From: an uncultured Ulvibacter sp.
GTDB taxonomy: Bacteria; Bacteroidota; Bacteroidia; Flavobacteriales; Flavobacteriaceae
DNA: 64,000 nucleotides
Direction of reading: 5' to 3'
NCBI GenBank assembly: GCA_938041335.1
Contig: CALIAF010000039.1
Coordinates: 26,340-90,339, forward strand
Part shown: positions 49,992-58,333 of the stretch, piece by piece
How the letters are laid out: each line of letters starts with the position of its first letter
Position numbering within the stretch: position 1 is the first letter of the stretch
The notes under the pieces: model-generated
Told to the model about the DNA's origin: nothing
The model's input: the letters and a program-made list of their open reading frames with translations, nothing else
Database searches by the model: none
Program-made: the position numbers and the translations under genes

Positions 49992-50988
49992 ATCTAGGTA
50001 TCTCTATCGTTTCAATGATTTGACTCACTACTTTAGATGCAGTAATCCCTTCCATTTCTCTTTCTGGTGTTAAGATAATTCTATGATTAAGCACTGATGG
50101 CGCAATTTTTTTAATATCATCTGGTGTCACAAAATCACGACCACTAATGGCCGCCAGCGCTTTAGAGGCGTTCATTATTGCTAAGGAGGCTCTTGGGGAT
50201 GCTCCTAAAAATAGGTTTGCATTTGAGCGCGTATTCTCTGTAATGGCAGCGATATATTTTAAAAGATTAGGTTCTATCACTATCTTTTTAATGGTTTGCT
50301 GAAAGTGAGCTATCTCTGTAGCAGATAAAACGGGCTCTACTACATCTAAAGCTTGCACATTTTCTCTTTGGTGTTCATTTTCTAAAATCTTGATTTCTTC
50401 TTCTAGGCTAGGGTAAGGCACGTTTATTTTAAACAGAAAACGGTCTAACTGTGCTTCTGGTAAAGCATATGTTCCTTCTAGTTCTACTGGGTTTTGTGTA
50501 GCAAAAACTAAAAATGGTGGCGCCATAGCATAGCGATTTCCATCTATGGTAATCTGGCGTTCTTCCATCACCTCAAATAAGGCGGCTTGTGTTTTTGCGG
50601 GTGCTCGGTTGATCTCATCAATTAAAACAATGTTTGAAAAGATGGGTCCCTTTTTAAATTCAAACTCGCTATTCTTTACGTTAAAGATAGAAGTACCTAA
50701 AATGTCACTTGGCATTAAATCTGGAGTGAACTGCACACGACTAAAGTCTACTTTTAGTGTTTTTGCGAGTAATTTTGCGGTGATTGTTTTTGCTACTCCA
50801 GGCACCCCTTCAATTAGGGAATGGCCATCTGCAAGTATAGAAACGATAAGCATCTCTAGCATATCGTGTTGACCAACAATTACCTTACCTAATTCGTTTT
50901 TAATTTTTGTCACCGCCGCTTCAAGTCCTGTTAGGTCTATGCGATTGTTAAATGAAATGCTGCCGTTTTCTTCTTCTGTATGTTCCAT
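49990..50988 (-). CDS. MoxR-family AAA+ ATPase
   Basis: 332 aa. Walker A is in EGVPGVAKTITAKLLAKTL (about 59-77), Walker B in NIVLIDEINRAPAKTQAALF, sensor 1 in FLVFATQNPVELEGTYALPE, and arginine-finger/sensor 2 regions in EAQLDRFLFKI and GASPRASLAIM. MoxR ATPases mature or regulate partner proteins with vWA/DUF58 domains. It starts 2 bp after the DUF4350 gene stop. Confidence 0.94.
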   Translation of the reverse strand: MEHTEEENGSISFNNRIDLTGLEAAVTKIKNELGKVIVGQHDMLEMLIVSILADGHSLIEGVPGVAKTITAKLLAKTLKVDFSRVQFTPDLMPSDILGTSIFNVKNSEFEFKKGPIFSNIVLIDEINRAPAKTQAALFEVMEERQITIDGNRYAMAPPFLVFATQNPVELEGTYALPEAQLDRFLFKINVPYPSLEEEIKILENEHQRENVQALDVVEPVLSATEIAHFQQTIKKIVIEPNLLKYIAAITENTRSNANLFLGASPRASLAIMNASKALAAISGRDFVTPDDIKKIAPSVLNHRIILTPEREMEGITASKVVSQIIETIEIPR

Positions 50989-50990
50989 AA

Positions 50991-52247
50991 TTAGCTTCTA
51001 TATGTGTCTATCAATGTATTAATTTCTATTAAATCTGCTTCTGTGTGGAAGGTTTTACTCTTTAATTCTTTAATTTTTGCTATTAATTTTTGCGTGTCAT
51101 CTAGTGAGTTTCCGCTTTTTAAGCCTAACTTTTTAATAAAGTCCTGATTCAACTCATTTGTATCTAAAAAATAAGCCGTCCTAACGTGATCAAGGAAGAA
51201 CGTGATTTTCTTTGCGATTAAATTTCCGAAGTCTTTATGCTGAAAATACAAATCACCAATAGTTTTTGTGAATTCTATTGAGGTGTTTTCTAATGGTTCT
51301 AGGACCTCAATAATGCGTTGCTCTCGTTTTCCTTTAAAAATTACAAATAGAATAATCCCTCCCATTAGCAAGTAATAAGCCCAAGTTAAAGGCGCTTGGC
51401 TAAAAATAAAACGCATATTTGAGTCTACAAACTTTTTACCACTCTTGATGTGGGTGTCGTATAAAATGGTTTCTGTGTGCGTTATGTGAGACAAAACATT
51501 TGCGGCATATTGTTCTGCACCATCTAACATATAATAATTTGAAAAAGCCTCTGGTAATGTATGAAACAATAGTTGGCCTTCACCTACAGGAAGTTTAATA
51601 TAATTGAGCTCGTCTAGCATGGTGTACCCTTCAGTATCTTCAATAAGAGTTGCGTCATCTTCAAAAAACTCATCGATACCTTCACTGGGTGTCTCAAGAT
51701 TAAAGTGTCCTATTGCAGTTGTATGTAGTGTATCTATAAGGTCAAAAGTGGCTTTACGTACTGCTTTTTCAAATATTGGTAGCGAATCTTGAGATAAACG
51801 CTTATCAAAAAATTGCGGAATAATGGGGTCAAGTGTTGCTCCGAATTCACTATATGCAGCAACGTTAAGCGTATCTGATATTGCATAGCCAAAGGAATGC
51901 CCAGATAGAAAAACGGTATTGCCTCTGTGTGCAAAATCAAGCAATTTATTTGTTTGTTGTTCATCAAGAGTAATAAAATCATTGACAAAAATATAGGTAG
52001 CATTCACAGTAGTGCTATCGAGCATTAAATACTCAAAAGGGTCTAATTGCACTTTAATGATGCTATCAGGTTTTAACAGGTGCTCTAGCTCCTCATAAAA
52101 TATATAACCACCCAGTGGTTTTTTACTTTCTATGGTATAGTTTGGGGTCCAGTCTATCGGTTTAGGCCTTATCACCTCAGTGATAATTAGCACTAAGATG
52201 AAAATCCCGCAGAGGTACACTATTTTTTTTGAGCGCTTATCTAACAT
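50991..52247 (-). CDS. DUF4350 domain membrane protein
   Basis: 418 aa. One N-terminal membrane span (IVYLCGIFILVLIITEVI) and one central span (WAYYLLMGGIILFVIF, about 290-305) enclose an extracytoplasmic GATase-like DUF4350 domain (KPLGGYIFYEELEHLLKP, NTVFLSGHSFGYAI). The C-terminal 110 residues are cytoplasmic and helical. Part of the MoxR operon; exact role unknown. Overlaps the DUF4129 gene by 11 bases. Confidence 0.82.
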   Translation of the reverse strand: MLDKRSKKIVYLCGIFILVLIITEVIRPKPIDWTPNYTIESKKPLGGYIFYEELEHLLKPDSIIKVQLDPFEYLMLDSTTVNATYIFVNDFITLDEQQTNKLLDFAHRGNTVFLSGHSFGYAISDTLNVAAYSEFGATLDPIIPQFFDKRLSQDSLPIFEKAVRKATFDLIDTLHTTAIGHFNLETPSEGIDEFFEDDATLIEDTEGYTMLDELNYIKLPVGEGQLLFHTLPEAFSNYYMLDGAEQYAANVLSHITHTETILYDTHIKSGKKFVDSNMRFIFSQAPLTWAYYLLMGGIILFVIFKGKREQRIIEVLEPLENTSIEFTKTIGDLYFQHKDFGNLIAKKITFFLDHVRTAYFLDTNELNQDFIKKLGLKSGNSLDDTQKLIAKIKELKSKTFHTEADLIEINTLIDTYRS

Positions 52248-52968
52248 TGTTTAGTTGTTTTTCAATGTTAGTAAAATCTAGTTTTGCGGTATTAAACCGG
52301 GCTTCATCTATGGTAAACTCTCCATACCACACATAATCATAGAGGTAAGATATCTTTTTGAAATGTTCCTTTAATGCGTCCTCTTCTAGTTCATTGTAAT
52401 AATCGCGGTTGGTTTTCTCAAAATCCCATTCTATTTTATTGGAAGCAGATAATTGTTTTAAGGTTCGCATATACATATAGCGTATCGCGAGACGATAGTC
52501 GCCTCCTTTAATAGAAGCATCTATATACGTGTCTAGATCAATATTTTCTATGTGTTCTTCTTCATAGTTTATTGCGGCGAGTGCAGTGCTCTGGCTTGTT
52601 AAAAATGAAGACGCTTTATTGCCTACCAAAAGTTTAACTACAATATAAATACCAAATAGAATAAGGAGTATATAGATAAGGTATTTTAAAAAGACAATAG
52701 TCCCAGGGTTAATGTCTACTCCAAACCAATCTGCTAGGGTTCTAAAAAATTTATCAATGTACTTACCAATAAGGTTTTCTGCTTCCCCTTCCATGGTGTC
52801 ATAGTCAAATTCTTCTCCAGAATATTTATCTGTTAAAGAATCAGAAAAAGAGCGCTGTACCACTTTTACACTGTCAATTTTAACGGTCAGTGAATCTTGG
52901 GTGAAAGCAGTCGCATTTCCGAAGAAAAAGAAAAGCAAGAAAATGGGTATGTATAAACGGTTATTCAC
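52237..52968 (-). CDS. DUF4129 domain membrane protein
   Basis: 243 aa. Signal-like N-terminus (MNNRLYIPIFLLFFFFGNAT), a soluble segment, one membrane span (FLKYLIYILLILFGIYIVVK, about 99-118), then the cytoplasmic DUF4129 domain (GGDYRLAIRYMYMRTLKQLS, WDFEKTNRDYYNELEE, FKKISYLYDYVWYGEF). In MoxR clusters this domain sits beside DUF58 and transglutaminase-type proteins. Overlaps the next upstream gene by 8 bases. An ATTTCCGAAG motif falls inside it as FFGNA codons. Confidence 0.85.
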   Translation of the reverse strand: MNNRLYIPIFLLFFFFGNATAFTQDSLTVKIDSVKVVQRSFSDSLTDKYSGEEFDYDTMEGEAENLIGKYIDKFFRTLADWFGVDINPGTIVFLKYLIYILLILFGIYIVVKLLVGNKASSFLTSQSTALAAINYEEEHIENIDLDTYIDASIKGGDYRLAIRYMYMRTLKQLSASNKIEWDFEKTNRDYYNELEEDALKEHFKKISYLYDYVWYGEFTIDEARFNTAKLDFTNIEKQLNNVR

Positions 52969-53890
52969 GCAGGCCTATTTGATCTATGTTTTCTCTTGTG
53001 GTTTGATTGTACGTTTTTTCATGAAGTGAGAAGTAAAGCACTCCGTTGATAAATTGTGACACGCTCTGATTAAGGGTGAATACAATTAACAAAATACTCA
53101 ACCCAATGGTCCAAATAATTTTGGGCAATGCTCCGTCTGAAAGATCAACTCCAGTTTCTGCCGCATGCCAAACGTAAATTCCTATTAAGACACCCGGTAT
53201 CATTAGTACTAAAAGCATCAAAATAGACAGTAGCAGCGAAACAACGAGGTTAACAAGAACGCTGTGCCAGAAATACTTGAATAGTAGATTCCATCCTTCT
53301 CCAAAGGCTGCGGTTACTTCTTTTTTCTCATAAAACATGGACATAAACGATAGTCCCATCCATGACTGGAAGGCGAGCATAATAATGTAATAGGCAAAGG
53401 TTCCTAGAATTGGGATGATAGATACAATGACTCCTACCACTAAAACACCAATATAAATTAGTATCATTAAGAAGATAAAAAGGATGGTTTTTCCAACATT
53501 ATCTATTGTCATTTTCCAAACAGATTCTTTCTGGACTGTACCGTCACCATTGGTTTGATACTGGGTAACATAGGATGCCGCAAGGCTATAGTTAAGTAGA
53601 CCGGTAACTAGAAACAGTAGCATAAAACCGATAGCTCCTAATCCCACCATAAATTCATTCATGCTATTGTCTGCACCAGTGTCTACCAGTGTATTTGTAC
53701 TTTGCATAGTCCCTACAAAGCCAGTAACCATTAAGTAACTTAGGCCCAAAAACGCAATGATAAAAATACCATTGTATCGAATAAAGATATTTAGAAAGGC
53801 TTTTATATTTTGCTTAAAAAAATCGAAAAAGATACCAATAGTTTCCCCGATGTCCCGCGCTTGTTTGAGTTGTATAAATTGTTTAGGCAT
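52961..53890 (-). CDS. Polytopic membrane protein of the MoxR operon
   Basis: 309 aa with about six membrane spans (GIFIIAFLGLSYLMV, GAIGFMLLFLVTGLLNY, ILFIFLMILIYIGVLVVG, LVVSLLLSILMLLVLMIPGV and others). The N-terminus QARDIGETIGIFFDFFKQN is shared with flavobacterial homologues at this place in the operon. Overlaps the SpoIIM-like gene by 8 bases. Family name not recalled; likely part of the same envelope complex. Confidence 0.7.
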   Translation of the reverse strand: MPKQFIQLKQARDIGETIGIFFDFFKQNIKAFLNIFIRYNGIFIIAFLGLSYLMVTGFVGTMQSTNTLVDTGADNSMNEFMVGLGAIGFMLLFLVTGLLNYSLAASYVTQYQTNGDGTVQKESVWKMTIDNVGKTILFIFLMILIYIGVLVVGVIVSIIPILGTFAYYIIMLAFQSWMGLSFMSMFYEKKEVTAAFGEGWNLLFKYFWHSVLVNLVVSLLLSILMLLVLMIPGVLIGIYVWHAAETGVDLSDGALPKIIWTIGLSILLIVFTLNQSVSQFINGVLYFSLHEKTYNQTTRENIDQIGLRE

Positions 53891-54839
53891 ATTGTTTTGA
53901 TAGTCTAATAGGATAAATAATATAATAAAATATAATCAAGGCCAGAGAACCAAAAATTATGGACATCGCTAACCATACAGGCATATTGCTGTAACGTGTA
54001 ATAAACCCTTCTATAAAGCCTGCAATAATAAAAAATGGTATGGTGCTTACCACCACTTTAAGACCATCTTTGGCTCCTTTTACAAAGGACACTCGTCGCG
54101 AATAGGTTTTAGGAAACAAGATGCTATTACCCATAATAAGTCCAGCACAACCCGCTATAACGATTACAGAAATCTCAATGGTACCGTGTAACCAGATTGT
54201 TTTTGAAGCTTCAAATAATAGATCTCTATTATAAAAGAACGTAAAAAAAGCACCCAGCATCACGCCATTGCTAAAAAGAACATATCCAGTACCAATAGAA
54301 GTAACTACCCCCAAGGCATAAGCCAAAAAGGCCACCCGAATGTTATTAATAGTAATCCCTAAAAAGGTACCTACTTCACCGCCACTTTTATAAATAGCAG
54401 TTGGATCACCACTTTCAATATTATATAAGGTTTTGTTTACGTAGGCATCACCGAGAATAAGTCGCACAAAAGAGTCATCATTTAAAGTAGAGATGACACC
54501 AATAGCCGTGGCGACACCAAAAATGATAAAAGAAATAAGCAGCATCCTGTGATGTTGTACAAAAAATAGCGGAAATTCGTATTTCCAGAAACTAATTATT
54601 CTGTTTTTAGATTCTTTTCTGTTTTTGTAAATTTTCTGATGCGCTTCACTAGTGATAGCGTTTAAGTACTGTAAAGTCTTACTGTCTGAGTAATACGTTT
54701 GCGCATAGGCAAGATCATTGGTGAGCTGTATGTAGTAATCTGCCAGTTGATCTGGCGAAATTTTAGAATTAATGGTGATTGCCTTTTCAAAAGCAATCCA
54801 TTTTTCTTTATTTTGTTTCACAAAGGCAGCTTCGCGCAT
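53883..54839 (-). CDS. Stage II sporulation protein M-like (DUF95) membrane protein
   Basis: 318 aa. An amphipathic N-terminal region (VKQNKEKWIAFEKAI) is followed by five or six spans typical of SpoIIM/DUF95 (LLISFIIFGVATAIGVIS, LAYALGVVTSIGTGYVLF, GAFFTFFYNRDLLFEA, TIEISVIVIAGCAGLIMGN). In non-sporulating Bacteroidota the family accompanies RDD, MoxR and DUF58 genes. It is divergent from the RDD gene, 30 bp away, so the two ends share a promoter region. Confidence 0.85.
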   Translation of the reverse strand: MREAAFVKQNKEKWIAFEKAITINSKISPDQLADYYIQLTNDLAYAQTYYSDSKTLQYLNAITSEAHQKIYKNRKESKNRIISFWKYEFPLFFVQHHRMLLISFIIFGVATAIGVISTLNDDSFVRLILGDAYVNKTLYNIESGDPTAIYKSGGEVGTFLGITINNIRVAFLAYALGVVTSIGTGYVLFSNGVMLGAFFTFFYNRDLLFEASKTIWLHGTIEISVIVIAGCAGLIMGNSILFPKTYSRRVSFVKGAKDGLKVVVSTIPFFIIAGFIEGFITRYSNMPVWLAMSIIFGSLALIIFYYIIYPIRLSKQYA

Positions 54840-54869
54840 TTTTATATAAATCTAAGTATTAAAACGTTT

Positions 54870-55595
54870 ATGACAAATTTAGCAATCAATACCACACAAA
54901 ATGTCAATTTGGACTATAAAATTGCAGATGTAGGAGAACGCGTTTTAGGATTTCTTATTGATGCCTTTTTGTTTTTTGTATATCTATATGTTATTGAGTT
55001 AATTACGGCAGTTTTGGGTGTCGCATTTAGTGATAACTGGACCATTTTTGGATTGCAACAATTATTTATGGCGCCTATTTTTTTCTATTCTTTATACATG
55101 CATATCTTGTTTGATGGGCGTACTGTGGGAAAAATGGTCATGAAAACTCGTGTATCAAAAGTGGATGGAAGTCCTGTACATTGGTCTAATTATATGACTT
55201 TATGGATGCTTCGTTTAGTAGATATTTGGATTTTTGTTGGTTCTATAGGTTTAATTTCTTTGCTTTTTTCTGAAAAGTGCCAGCGATTAGGTGATGCTGC
55301 CGCAGGTACCGTAGTAATTACTTATAAGAAGAAAACAAAAATCACGCATACCATTCTAGAAGAAATTACCGAAGATTATACGCCTACTTTTTTAAATGTT
55401 ACCGCACTTACCGATAAGGACGCGAGGTTGATAAAAGAAACCTATTGGGTTGCTGTTAAATCAAATGATTTCAAAACTTTAAAAATACTAAGAGAAAAAG
55501 TAGAGACGATTGTGCAGACCAATTCGCAGTTGTATGATAGACAGTATATTGATACTATATTAAAAGATTATAATCACTTTACCCAGCATATGTAG
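54870..55595 (+). CDS. RDD family membrane protein
   Basis: 241 aa from the ATG at 54870 (MTNLAINTTQNVNLDYKIA). An open frame reaches further upstream to 54699 but would overlap the divergent gene. RDD features: IADVGERVLGFLIDAFLFFV with the Arg/Asp of the first span, LFDGRTVGKMVMKTRVSK after the second, and WMLRLVDIWIFVGSIGLI, CQRLGDAAAGTVVITYKKK at the end. The 70-residue soluble tail is extra. RDD proteins are often membrane partners of SpoIIM/MoxR modules; some are ion antiporters. Confidence 0.88.
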   Translation: MTNLAINTTQNVNLDYKIADVGERVLGFLIDAFLFFVYLYVIELITAVLGVAFSDNWTIFGLQQLFMAPIFFYSLYMHILFDGRTVGKMVMKTRVSKVDGSPVHWSNYMTLWMLRLVDIWIFVGSIGLISLLFSEKCQRLGDAAAGTVVITYKKKTKITHTILEEITEDYTPTFLNVTALTDKDARLIKETYWVAVKSNDFKTLKILREKVETIVQTNSQLYDRQYIDTILKDYNHFTQHM

Positions 55596-55701
55596 TGGTG
55601 CTGGATTGCGTAAAGGAATTTAGACCAAAGATCCCTGGGCTTATAGAAGATGTACTCATTATTTCAAATTCTTTTTTAAACTTACAACAAACTACTTAAA
55701 A

Positions 55702-56331
55702 ATGGCATTACTCTTAATCATAGATATTCTAGGTACCATAGCATTTGCTGTTTCTGGAGCATTGACAGCAATGCGAAAGCGACTAGACCCATTTGGAATT
55801 GCAATCATCGCATTTGTAACTGCTGTAGGTGGCGGAACCTTACGTGACCTTCTTATTAAGGCCGAGATTACTTGGATGCGAGATATGACCTTTGTCTATG
55901 TCATCTTTGGTGCAGTAGTGCTTGCCATTATCTTTCGTAAAAAATTACAGTATGTACGCCGTTCTTTGTTTTTGTTTGATACTATTGGGATTGCATTATA
56001 TACGATAGTAGGAGTAGAGAAGGGGATTGCAGCAGGATTTCATCCTATCATTTGTGTGGCATTGGGTACTATGTCGGCCTGTTTTGGCGGAGTTATTCGT
56101 GATATACTTTGCGCAGAAATCCCTATTATTTTTAGAAAGAACATCTATGCAACCGCCTGTATTGTGGGTGGTATTGCGTATTTCTTACTGGAGAAAACTC
56201 CGATGACTGATGATTTTGTTGTAGTGATTGCAGGATCTTTAGTCATTCTTATTAGAATATTGGCCGTATCTTTTAACTGGTCCTTACCTAATTTTTATCC
56301 TGAAGGTGATAATAAGCAGAAGTTGTCTTAA
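55702..56331 (+). CDS. TRIC-like cation channel family protein (YicG/UPF0126)
   Basis: 209 aa with seven predicted spans arranged as two repeats. Each repeat has the glycine-rich motif of the family: AFVTAVGGGTLRDLLIKAE in the first and GTMSACFGGVIRDILCAEIP in the second. Bacterial TRIC homologues form trimeric cation channels. Single gene, followed by an intergenic block with a REP-like sequence and a 74-bp element. Confidence 0.92.
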   Translation: MALLLIIDILGTIAFAVSGALTAMRKRLDPFGIAIIAFVTAVGGGTLRDLLIKAEITWMRDMTFVYVIFGAVVLAIIFRKKLQYVRRSLFLFDTIGIALYTIVGVEKGIAAGFHPIICVALGTMSACFGGVIRDILCAEIPIIFRKNIYATACIVGGIAYFLLEKTPMTDDFVVVIAGSLVILIRILAVSFNWSLPNFYPEGDNKQKLS

Positions 56332-56378
56332 TAAAATTATTTTGGTAACATTTGACCTTTGTCAAAGTCATACCGACT

Positions 56379-56400
56379 GTCATTCTGAGCGCAGTCGAAG
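56379..56400. repeat. REP-like element, reverse copy
   Basis: GTCATTCTGAGCGCAGTCGA (to 56400) is the exact complement of the copy at 42773-42794. Confidence 0.85.
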
Positions 56401-56454
56401 ATAATGGGATTGATACGTTTCAATTAGCAACTATTTTATTATTTAAGAATTTAT

Positions 56455-56528
56455 AAGCATTTCTAACAACTTCGTTGGGTGTTCTTAAAATACTAAATCG
56501 TATTTTTCAAACAATGCTCAATGTGACC
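56455..56528. repeat. 74-bp dispersed intergenic element, copy B
   Basis: Runs from AAGCATTTCTAACAACTTCG (56455) to AATGTGACC (56528). Its complement equals 42677-42750 apart from 5 bases, including the AAAATAC/GTATTTT stem. It follows a REP-like copy in mirror order relative to locus A, so REP plus element behave as one composite unit in opposite orientation. Confidence 0.88.
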
Positions 56529-56572
56529 TTTTTATTTTGTTAAAATAGTTTTCAACGTTTAAAATTTCCGCA

Positions 56573-56605
56573 TAAAAAAATGTCCCAATAGTACTATTGG
56601 GACAT
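56573..56605 (-). terminator. Perfect-palindrome terminator of the cyclophilin-FKBP gene
   Basis: ATGTCCCAATAGT followed by its exact complement forms a 13-bp stem with almost no loop (56580-56605). On the minus strand it is followed by TTTTTTT, ending the gene at 56627. Confidence 0.9.
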
Positions 56606-56626
56606 TTAGTTTTTATTTAAAAATGG

Positions 56627-57730
56627 TTATTTAACAATCTCTGTTAGTTCTAATTCAAAGATTAGATCTTCGTTTGCTGGAATTATTGGTGGATACCCTC
56701 TTTCTCCATATCCTAAGTGAGAGGGCACAAATACAACTACCTTATCACCAACACTCATACTAAGAAGGGCTTCTCTAAATCCAGCAACTAATCTCGCTTC
56801 TGGACCATAATCTTTTACCAATGATGGTACATACATATTTGCAGCTTTTCTAGCTGGATCAACCTTCATAAACTCTTCTGAAATATCTAATCTATTTGTA
56901 TCAAAAAGCTTTCCGTCAGAAAAATATCCTGCATAGTTCATTTTTACACTAGAACCTATGGCTGGCTTTTCTCCATCGGCCTTGTTAGTAAATGCTAATC
57001 TAATACCTGACTCAAGTGTTTCCGCTTTCTTTAGTTCTTTACCAAGCCACTTTAACTTTTTTGCTGCGATCTTGTTAAATTCTTCTTCTTTCTTCAACTT
57101 CTCTTTCTCTAATTTTTCCATTTCATCTGTAAATAATGAAACGGTCATACCACGCTCAATAATATCCATAGACTCTATGATCACTGGGTTAGTTGGTACA
57201 TCTCTTGCACCGGTCTCTATTACTCCAATTTTATCTACGATGTCTTGTCCTAGTACCACTTTTCCAAAAACAGTATGTTTGCCATCTAAGTGTGGTGTAG
57301 GTTTTAAGGTTACAAAAAACTGGCTACCATTTGTGCCAGGTCCTGCGTTTGCCATTGACAAAATTCCTTTACTAGAATGGGTCAATTCTGGTACAAACTC
57401 ATCTGGAAATTTATATCCTGGATTACCACCACCAGTACCTAGTGGATCACCACCTTGTATCATAAAATCTTTAATAACACGGTGAAAAGTTAAACTGTCA
57501 TAAAACTTTTTCCCTTTGTATTGCTCTTCTACCATGCCATTTGTTCCTTTTGCAAGACCTACAAAGTTGGCTACAGTAAGTGGCGTTTGTTCTGCATATA
57601 ACTCGGCTACAAAAACACCTTGATTGGTTGTGAACTCTGCATAAACACCATTTTCAAGTTCTGGATATTTGTTCTGGCAAGATCCAAGTGAAATGGTTAA
57701 TACTAATAATAGAAACGATAATTTTTTCAT
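56627..57730 (-). CDS. Cyclophilin-FKBP fusion peptidyl-prolyl isomerase lipoprotein
   Basis: 367 aa. Lipobox SLGSC (Cys18) predicts membrane anchoring. Residues about 28-195 are a cyclophilin domain (KKFYDSLTFHRVIKDFMIQG, GTNGSQFFVTLKPTPHLDGK, TVFGKVVLGQDIVDKI). A charged, lysine-glutamate coiled-coil linker (about 200-225) leads to an FKBP domain (about 240-367; GSSVKMNYAGYFSDGKLFDT, GFREALLSMSVGDKVVVFVP, YPPIIPANEDLIFELEL). Dual-family isomerases assist periplasmic protein folding. It is immediately beside gldI, another FKBP lipoprotein, suggesting related service to the gliding/secretion machinery. Confidence 0.9.
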   Translation of the reverse strand: MKKLSFLLLVLTISLGSCQNKYPELENGVYAEFTTNQGVFVAELYAEQTPLTVANFVGLAKGTNGMVEEQYKGKKFYDSLTFHRVIKDFMIQGGDPLGTGGGNPGYKFPDEFVPELTHSSKGILSMANAGPGTNGSQFFVTLKPTPHLDGKHTVFGKVVLGQDIVDKIGVIETGARDVPTNPVIIESMDIIERGMTVSLFTDEMEKLEKEKLKKEEEFNKIAAKKLKWLGKELKKAETLESGIRLAFTNKADGEKPAIGSSVKMNYAGYFSDGKLFDTNRLDISEEFMKVDPARKAANMYVPSLVKDYGPEARLVAGFREALLSMSVGDKVVVFVPSHLGYGERGYPPIIPANEDLIFELELTEIVK

Positions 57731-57787
57731 AATAATTTATTTACTTTTTTCGAAATTTTCTAATTAATTGGTTTTTCCCAATTTGGT

Positions 57788-58333
57788 TTATTGGGATTGA
57801 TCTATTGATTTTAAAGTTACTGTGCTTATCACTGGAACATTGGCTCCAATTTTATCTATAATTCCATAATAGCCAAAAGCCTTATGTGAAGGGAAGAAGA
57901 AAGTTACTTTTTCTCCTTCTCGCATTAATTTTAATCCTTGGCGTATTCCGGTAATTAATTCTTGATTGGTTTGATCTATAACATATTCTTGAATGCCATT
58001 CTCTTTTTCTGAAACAATCATATTTCCGTCGAGATCACTTACATTGTAGGTAAAGGCGACACGGTCGCCAAACTTAGCGGTGGCAGTCCCTAAGGTGTCT
58101 TTAATTTTGTAAAAATACCAGAAGCCATTGTCAGATGTGATATACTCTTGCGCAGGGTTTGAAGCCATAATAGCAGCTATTTGAGCTTCTTCTGCTTCTA
58201 CCATTTTTTTATTACGTGCTATAGATGCATCTATGAAAGTCCCAGAATTTTGCTGCACAGGTTGCCTTGCTTCTGGGCTTTTACACGCCTGAAGTAGTGC
58301 TATAGAAAATAGGATAAGTAACAGTTTATACAT
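57788..58333 (-). CDS. gldI: GldI gliding motility-associated peptidyl-prolyl isomerase lipoprotein
   Basis: 181 aa. Lipoprotein signal LLQAC (Cys17), then CKSPEARQPVQQNSGTFID as in GldI, and an FKBP-type domain with FGDRVAFTYNVSDLDGNMI, GIRQGLKLMREGEKVTFFFP and HKAFGYYG. GldI is a lipoprotein required for gliding in Flavobacterium and found with type IX secretion. The gene overlaps nrnA by 8 bases and lies next to the cyclophilin-FKBP fusion. Confidence 0.88.
   Translation of the reverse strand: MYKLLLILFSIALLQACKSPEARQPVQQNSGTFIDASIARNKKMVEAEEAQIAAIMASNPAQEYITSDNGFWYFYKIKDTLGTATAKFGDRVAFTYNVSDLDGNMIVSEKENGIQEYVIDQTNQELITGIRQGLKLMREGEKVTFFFPSHKAFGYYGIIDKIGANVPVISTVTLKSIDQSQ

Noticed and set aside
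54699..54869. Upstream extension of the RDD protein
   Set aside because: It runs antisense through the start of the SpoIIM-like gene and adds non-conserved residues; the ATG at 54870 fits the family start.
56958..57485. Long plus-strand open frame (175 codons) opposite the cyclophilin-FKBP gene
   Set aside because: It is a shadow of a well-supported gene; its translation is Ser/Pro-rich without any family features.
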